Assembly (NCBI GenBank): GCA_965243175.1
Contig: OZ251532.1
Coordinates: 1,922,001-1,986,000 of the forward strand
From: VXYL01 sp965243175
GTDB lineage: Bacteria; Pseudomonadota; Gammaproteobacteria; Pseudomonadales; Azotimanducaceae
Length of the DNA: 64,000 bases
Direction: 5' to 3'
Under the pieces are notes generated by a model. It was not told the origin of the DNA. It ran no database searches and worked only from the letters and a program-made list of their open reading frames with translations. A program made the translations under genes and the position numbers. Of the stretch, positions 59,620 to 64,000 are shown in pieces (position 1 is the stretch's first letter; each line of letters opens with the position of its first letter).

Positions 59620-60480
59620 TCAGGCGGTGGGGTCGGCGAGTTGCGCCGCTTCCAAGGTGTTCTGCAGCAGCGATGCGCGGGTGACCGGGCCGACTCCGCC
59701 GGGCACCGGCGTGATCCAGCTCGCCCGATCGGCGACTTCGTCGAACAGCACGTCGCCGCGCAGTGTGCCATCGGCCTGGGCGACGATGCCGACGTCGATG
59801 ACGATGGCGCCCGGCTTCACCCAGTGGCGGCGAATCAGCCCGGCCTTGCCGGTGGCGGAGACCACCACGTCCGCCCGCGCGACATGCTCGGCGACTCCGT
59901 GCGAGAACCGATGCACGGTGGTGACGGTGCAGCCGACGAGCAGCAGTTCCAGCCCCATCGGTCGCCCGACGTGGTTGGAGGCACCGACGACGACGGCGTG
60001 CAGGCCGCGCAAAGGCGCGCCGGTTCGCGCCAGGAGGGTCATCACCGCCTTGGGCGTACACGGACGGATGCTCGGCTCGCGCAGCACCAGATGGCCCATG
60101 TTGCGGGGGTGAACGCCATCGACGTCCTTCTCCGGCGCCACGCGCTCGGTGACGCGGACGGGATCGATGTGGGAAGGCAGCGGCAGCTGCACCAGGATTC
60201 CATCGCAGCTGGCATCGTTGTTGAGGGCGTCCACCAAGGCCAGCAAGTCCGCCTCGGAGGTCGCCTCCGGCAGATGGTGGACGTCGGTCTTGAAGCCGAC
60301 CTGCTCGCAGTCCTTGCGCTTCAGCCGCACGTAGATCAGCGATCCCGGATCGTCGCCGACCAGCACCACCGCAAGCCCCGGCGGACGCTTCCCCACGACG
60401 GCTCGCGCCTTCACTTCGGCGGCGATCTCGCGGCGTATGGCCCGAGCGACGGCATTGCCGTCCAGAATCTGCGCAACCAT
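59620..60480 (-). CDS. folD: Methylenetetrahydrofolate dehydrogenase/cyclohydrolase
   Basis: A 286-residue bifunctional enzyme from the ATG at 60480. It has LIYVRLKRKDCEQVGF (catalytic YxxxK), DGILVQLPLPSHID, VVGASNHVGRPMG and GVGPVTRASLL. It links methylene-THF and formyl-THF, feeding purC-pathway formyl steps. Its promoter region (TACAAT on the minus strand near 60507) lies next to the divergent nucleotidyltransferase. Confidence 0.94.
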   Translation of the reverse strand: MVAQILDGNAVARAIRREIAAEVKARAVVGKRPPGLAVVLVGDDPGSLIYVRLKRKDCEQVGFKTDVHHLPEATSEADLLALVDALNNDASCDGILVQLPLPSHIDPVRVTERVAPEKDVDGVHPRNMGHLVLREPSIRPCTPKAVMTLLARTGAPLRGLHAVVVGASNHVGRPMGLELLLVGCTVTTVHRFSHGVAEHVARADVVVSATGKAGLIRRHWVKPGAIVIDVGIVAQADGTLRGDVLFDEVADRASWITPVPGGVGPVTRASLLQNTLEAAQLADPTA

Positions 60481-60539
60481 CGGCCCTCCCCGCGACCAGA
60501 CGATTGTACCCAACGGCTTCCAAGGCGGTGCCATCGGCC

Positions 60540-60545
60540 TATACT
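60540..60545 (+). promoter_or_regulatory. -10 element of a leaderless transcript
   Basis: TATACT (60540-60545) lies 6 nt before the ATG at 60552, so transcription should begin at or next to the start codon. The -35 box is weak. Confidence 0.35.
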
Positions 60546-60551
60546 GCGAAC

Positions 60552-61019
60552 ATGACGTTTCTGGAACGAGTATGCCGAGCGTTCGACGATGCGGACGTCG
60601 ACTACGCCATCGTCGGCGGGCAGGCGGTGGCGCTGCACGGCGTCGTGCGCGGCACCGTCGACGTGGAGGTCGCCTTGCGCTGGTCTTCGCTGATGCTCGA
60701 ACGCGCCGAGAAGGCTCTGCTTGGGATCGGCTTGATGTCGCAACTGCCGCTGACCGCGGCGGACGTGTTCAAGCACCGCGACGACTACGTCGCGAACAGA
60801 AACCTCGTCGCGTGGAGCTTCCACGACCCCAGCGCGCCGATGTGCCAAGTCGACGTCATCATCACCTACGACCTCGCCGGCAAGCGGACCCAGCGCATCG
60901 GTCTCGACGCCGACACGGCCCGTGTGCTCAGCGTTCCCGATCTGATCGACATGAAGCGGCGCAGCGGGAGGCCGCAGGACTTGGCGGACGTGGAAGCGTT
61001 GCGGAAGCACATCGAATGA
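60552..61019 (+). CDS. Nucleotidyltransferase-like protein (AbiEii/MNT-related)
   Basis: A 155-residue protein with DYAIVGGQAVALHGVVRGTVDVEVAL, which matches the GG-x-A ... T-x-D-x-(D/E) nucleotidyltransferase motif, and a later CQVDVIITYDL. It is similar in size to MNT domains of toxin-antitoxin systems and to AbiEii-type proteins. Coupled by ATGA to a 71-residue gene, which would be its partner. Function in defence or toxin-antitoxin is inference. Confidence 0.6.
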   Translation: MTFLERVCRAFDDADVDYAIVGGQAVALHGVVRGTVDVEVALRWSSLMLERAEKALLGIGLMSQLPLTAADVFKHRDDYVANRNLVAWSFHDPSAPMCQVDVIITYDLAGKRTQRIGLDADTARVLSVPDLIDMKRRSGRPQDLADVEALRKHIE

Positions 61020-61231
61020 AGAGGAAAGACCCGCTGGCCGACTACCAAGGGCCGTGGCCTGAGGAGCGCCCGCGCGCGGTGCAGTTCTTCTCCGACGAAT
61101 ACCTGGAGCGCTGTCGCGAGTTCACGCCTGCCCAGATCGCGAGATTCCTGGACGAGTTCCGGCGGAACTACGCCGCCGCGGAAGCCAGCCGCAAGCGCCA
61201 GCCAAGCCCGTCGCGCCCCGGCAACGGCTAG
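61016..61231 (+). CDS. Small partner protein of the nucleotidyltransferase
   Basis: A 71-residue basic protein starting inside the end of the upstream gene (ATGA). It contains RKDPLADYQGPWPEERPRAVQFFSDEYLERCREFTPAQIARFLDEFRRNY. No known domain. Its 3' end (61181-61231) lies within duplication unit A, and the copy at 62141 carries only the tail fragment. It could be an antitoxin. The last 4 bp overlap the convergent oxygenase gene. Confidence 0.45.
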   Translation: MKRKDPLADYQGPWPEERPRAVQFFSDEYLERCREFTPAQIARFLDEFRRNYAAAEASRKRQPSPSRPGNG

Positions 61232-62140
61232 AGTGGCGCCGAGGCGACCAGCTTGCGAAGCGGGTCTTCGCCCTCCTTCAGGAACCATCCGGCCCAGCAG
61301 ATTCTCTCGGTTGCACTCTCCACGCGGCAGACGCGATGGGCCAGCGAGACATCTATGTCGAAGATGGTGACCTCTCCGAACGATGGAGGAGCGAACGCGG
61401 ACACGACGCCCGTCGTCTCGTCCATCATCTCGAACTCGCCGCCGACAATGGCCTCGCGCTGCAAACCGAGGCTGAAACCGGCGACGCGCCCGCGGATGTC
61501 GTCTCGATGCCAGTCGTCGAAGTGCTCCGGGCCTCGTTTGTAGCACCGTCCATCCACAGCGCGGACTTCGCGGCCCACGAGTTCGGAGACGGCCTGGTAC
61601 AACTCCCGCCGCGAGGTGATGAAGCGCAGCAGCTTGGCAAGCGGGTCGCGAGGCCACAGGCGCAGCTCCGTTGCGTAGGGGCGGCCCCTCTTGTTCAGGT
61701 GGTGGTTGTAGCGGAAGTCGCCCGCGGCCAGCAAGGGCGTCAAGGCGTCGAGCAGGCTCGGCTCGACGAACCCCTCGAAGCGAGCGAAGTGGCGTTCCTT
61801 GAAGGCTGCCCGCTGGGCGGCCCATGCCGCGTCCCTGACGAAGGACAGCCCATGCCGGGTGATCTGGATCACGATCGGCGCTCTGCTCCCGCCCCAATGA
61901 AGCGTTGCAACATTATGAACCCGGCGCCGCCTGTCAACCCGACGCGGAACACGCTACGTCATTCATCATTCGGAAACAGCCTCGCCGAGGCTGACCGCGA
62001 ACCAGCAACCGCTTTCCAACTCCCCTTCGTCGCCCTATTATTGTGCACGACGAACGGACGCCGCTTGAAGGAGGTGGGCGACGATGAGCTTTCGAGAGGA
62101 AGTGCGCGACTGGCTCGAGGAGAACTGCCCGCCCTCGATG
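61181..62140 (+). repeat. Tandem duplication, unit A
   Basis: About 960 bp containing the end of the 71-residue ORF, the intact 2OG oxygenase gene, its upstream spacer and the first 57 nt of the acyl-CoA dehydrogenase gene. It is repeated directly as unit B (62141-63092). The spacer part near the dehydrogenase start is essentially identical in both units. Confidence 0.8.
61228..61872 (-). CDS. 2OG-Fe(II) oxygenase (intact copy)
   Basis: A 214-residue protein. The iron ligands are the H-x-D in DDWHRDDIRG and a distal His in SLAHRV, followed by an Arg (CR) that may bind 2-oxoglutarate. RRELYQAVSELVGREV precedes them. Substrate unknown. It is transcribed toward the nucleotidyltransferase pair and overlaps its end by 4 bp. 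A degraded second copy lies at 62200-62823. Confidence 0.78.
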   Translation of the reverse strand: MIQITRHGLSFVRDAAWAAQRAAFKERHFARFEGFVEPSLLDALTPLLAAGDFRYNHHLNKRGRPYATELRLWPRDPLAKLLRFITSRRELYQAVSELVGREVRAVDGRCYKRGPEHFDDWHRDDIRGRVAGFSLGLQREAIVGGEFEMMDETTGVVSAFAPPSFGEVTIFDIDVSLAHRVCRVESATERICWAGWFLKEGEDPLRKLVASAPL

Positions 62141-62161
62141 GAAGCCAGCCGCAAGCGTTAG
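62084..62161 (+). pseudogene. Truncated 5' end of the acyl-CoA dehydrogenase (duplication scar)
   Basis: The first 18 codons are identical to those of the gene at 63037 (MSFREEVRDWLEENCPPS), then the frame runs into the duplicated tail of the 71-residue ORF and stops after 25 codons. Otherwise the region 61873-62199 holds only the duplicated spacer. Confidence 0.8.
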
Positions 62162-63092
62162 CCTGAGCCCGTAGCGCCCGGCAACGGCGAGCGTGACGCC
62201 TAGGCGACCAGCTTGCGAAGCGGGTCTTCGCCCTCCTTCAGGAACCATCCGGCCCAGACGATTCTCGGGGTTGCGCTCATCGTGCGACACACGCGATGGC
62301 GCAACGAGCTGTCGATGTCGAAGATGGTGACCTCTCCGAACGACGGCGGGGCGAACGTGGACACGACGCCCGTCTTCCTGTTCTTCATCTGGAACTCGCC
62401 ACCGATGATGGCCTCCGGCTGCAAGCCGAGGCTGAAACCGACGACGCGCCCGCGGATGTTGTCTCCATGCCAGTCGTCGAAGTGCTCGGGGCCTCGCTTT
62501 TAGCACCGTCCAACCACAGCGCGGATTTCGCGGTCGGTGAGCTCGGAAATGGCCTGGTACAACTCGCGCCGAGGGGTGATGAAGAGCAGCAGCTTGGCAA
62601 GAGGGGCGTGTGGCCACAGGCGCAGCTCCGTCGCATAGGGGGGGTTCTGGTAGTGGTTGTAGCGGAAGTCGCCCGCATCCACCAAGGGCCTCATGGCGTC
62701 GAGCAGACCCGGCTCGACGAACCCCCCGATGCGGGCGAAGTGGCGCTCCTTGAAGGCTGCCCGCTGGTCGGCCCATGCCGCGTCCCTGACGAAGGAGAGC
62801 CCATGCCGGGTGATCTGGATCATGATCGGCGCTCTGCTCCCGCCCCGGTGAAGCGATGCAATATTATGAACCCGGTGCCGCCTGTCAACCCGTCGCAGGG
62901 ACACGCTGCGTCATTTCATCATTCGGAGACGGCCTTGACGAGGCTGGCCGCGAACCAGCAACCGCTTTCCAACTCCCCTTCGTCGCCCTACTATTGCGCA
63001 CGACGAACGGACGCCGCTTGAAGGAGGTGGGCGACGATGAGCTTTCGAGAGGAAGTGCGCGACTGGCTCGAGGAGAACTGCCCGCCCTCGAT
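62141..63092 (+). repeat. Tandem duplication, unit B
   Basis: The second copy of unit A. It begins with the fragment GAAGCCAGCCGCAAGCG and ends where the intact dehydrogenase gene diverges from the truncated one (63092/63093). It is shorter by several bases because of small deletions inside the oxygenase copy. Confidence 0.8.
62200..62823 (-). pseudogene. Decayed second copy of the 2OG-Fe(II) oxygenase
   Basis: Homologous to 61228-61872. In the conserved motif GRCYKRGPEHFDDWH the Tyr codon TAC has become TAA, so the frame is split into a 5' part ending at 62500 and a 3' part (62200-62424). A deletion of about four residues (NKRGRPYATE versus NPPYATE) is also present. The iron-ligand region lies after the stop and cannot be made unless read through. 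Confidence 0.85.
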
Positions 63093-64000
63093 CCGCAAGC
63101 CGGCCGGGGCCAACGAGGGCACCGGCGGTGGGCGGCGGGCCACGTTTGTGAATCCGGAGGTGAAGCTCTGGATGGATCGGATGGGCGAGAAGGGCTGGAC
63201 GGCGCCGATGTGGCCGAAGGAGTACGGCGGCGGCGGGCTGGACAAGGAGCAGGCCGGCGTGCTCGGCGAAGAGCTGCGGCGCATCCGGGCGCGTCCGGCG
63301 CATACCGGCATGGGGCTGTCGATGATCGGCCCGGCGCTCTTGGAGTTCGGCACGGACGAGCAGAAGCAGGAGCACCTGCCGAAGATCGTGCGCGGCGACA
63401 TCTGGTGGTGCCAAGGCTACAGCGAGCCGGGCTCCGGCTCCGACCTCGCCAGCCTGCAAACCCGCGCCGTGGACGACGGCGACGACTTCATCGTCAACGG
63501 CTCGAAGATCTGGACTTCCGGCGCCAACTTCGCGGACTGGATGTTCTGCCTCGTGCGCACCGACCCCGACGCGCCCAAGCACGAGGGCATTTCCTTCGTC
63601 CTCTTCGACATGGAAACCCCCGGCGTGTCGGTGAAGCCGATCAAGCTCATCAGCGGCGCGTCGCCCTTCTGCCAGACCTTCCTGGACGACGTGCGGGTGC
63701 CGAAGAAGAACCTCGTCGGCGGGCGCGGCAAGGGCTGGACGGTCGGCAAGCGGCTGTTGCAGTACGAGCGCACGTCCATCGGCGGCATGGGCGGCAGCAC
63801 CGCTCCCGGCGGCAATCCGCTGGCGGACATGGCCAAGCGCTATCTGGGCGAGGCGGACGGCCTGATCGCGGACGATTCCGTGCGCCGCCGCGTCATCGAC
63901 CATCGCATCACCGATCGCGCCTTCGGCCTCACCGTGCGGCGCAGCGGCGAAGAGAGCCGCTCCGGGCGGGCGCCGACGTTCCTCTCTTCCATGTTCAAGC
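63037..64000 (+). CDS. Acyl-CoA dehydrogenase family protein (partial, 3' end off the right edge)
   Basis: The ATG at 63037 has AAGGAGG upstream. The 321 codons visible cover the ACAD fold: WTAPMWPKEYGGGGLDKEQAGVLGEELRR, the FAD/substrate loop YSEPGSGSDLASLQTRAVDDGDDFIVNGSKIWTSGA, then KHEGISFVLFDMETPGVSVKPI. The C-terminal helical domain with the catalytic Glu is beyond the edge. It oxidises an acyl-CoA of unknown chain. The 5' end is repeated in the upstream duplication unit. Confidence 0.9.
   Translation, partial: MSFREEVRDWLEENCPPSIRKPAGANEGTGGGRRATFVNPEVKLWMDRMGEKGWTAPMWPKEYGGGGLDKEQAGVLGEELRRIRARPAHTGMGLSMIGPALLEFGTDEQKQEHLPKIVRGDIWWCQGYSEPGSGSDLASLQTRAVDDGDDFIVNGSKIWTSGANFADWMFCLVRTDPDAPKHEGISFVLFDMETPGVSVKPIKLISGASPFCQTFLDDVRVPKKNLVGGRGKGWTVGKRLLQYERTSIGGMGGSTAPGGNPLADMAKRYLGEADGLIADDSVRRRVIDHRITDRAFGLTVRRSGEESRSGRAPTFLSSMFK

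Overview
The window is GC-rich, densely coding chromosomal DNA, most likely from an uncultured, possibly marine or host-associated gammaproteobacterium. The phylum is an inference from gene order: truA-trpF-trpB-trpA-folC-SPOR-cvpA-purF, rhodanese(yibN)-secB beside gpmI-envC, and class-typical genes such as lpxH, cvpA and DUF1820. Many starts are GTG or TTG, and adjacent genes often overlap as ATGA, GTGA, TTGA or TGATG, which implies translational coupling. No rRNA, tRNA, CRISPR array or complete insertion sequence was seen.

Layout. Positions 1-9242 (minus strand) are a probable anti-phage defence operon. In transcription order it encodes a DUF499 AAA+ ATPase, a DUF3780 protein, a large Eco57I-like adenine methylase, a small Cys/His protein and a DUF1156 methylase that is cut by the left edge. 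Positions 9483-14294 (minus) carry a queuosine-precursor transporter, a PTPS-like enzyme with an SDR, a HAD hydrolase, a cereblon-like CULT protein, a ferredoxin-reductase-like flavoprotein and a DUF1820 protein. Positions 14442-20490 are mixed genes: DUF1499, class I aldolase, an LLM oxidoreductase, DUF72, DUF2628 and an ankyrin protein. Between the aldolase and LLM genes lies an independent small transcript with a promoter, a very strong Shine-Dalgarno, a 10-codon ORF, a hairpin and a terminator. Positions 20487-30069 (minus) hold modABC, comF, a permease fused to an inactive-looking M1 domain, envC and gpmI.

Positions 30145-36000 hold rhodanese-secB, trmL with a nuclease-like gene, a VapB remnant, a lone biotin carboxylase, a stand-alone AICAR transformylase and purC. 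Positions 36181-46844 hold a methyltransferase, a repeat-flanked small ORF with a Uma2 nuclease, ahcY, a SelW/Rdx-type selenoprotein read through an in-frame TGA, a PPOX protein, two class III CoA-transferases, a GH32-like enzyme with altered catalytic motifs, an Hsp70-like ATPase and a Nudix hydrolase. Positions 46909-57759 hold a thioesterase, a copper amine oxidase and the truA...purF housekeeping run, which lacks accD at its usual place. Positions 57760-64000 are more accessory: a HEPN pair, lpxH, folD, a nucleotidyltransferase pair, and a tandem duplication of about 955 bp. The duplication copied a 2OG-Fe(II) oxygenase, whose second copy is decayed, and the 5' end of an acyl-CoA dehydrogenase that runs off the right edge.

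The most noteworthy items are the selenoprotein with its SECIS-like hairpin, the defence operon with its cysteine-peptidase-like small gene, the structured short transcript near 16.3 kb, and the tandem duplication with pseudogene decay.
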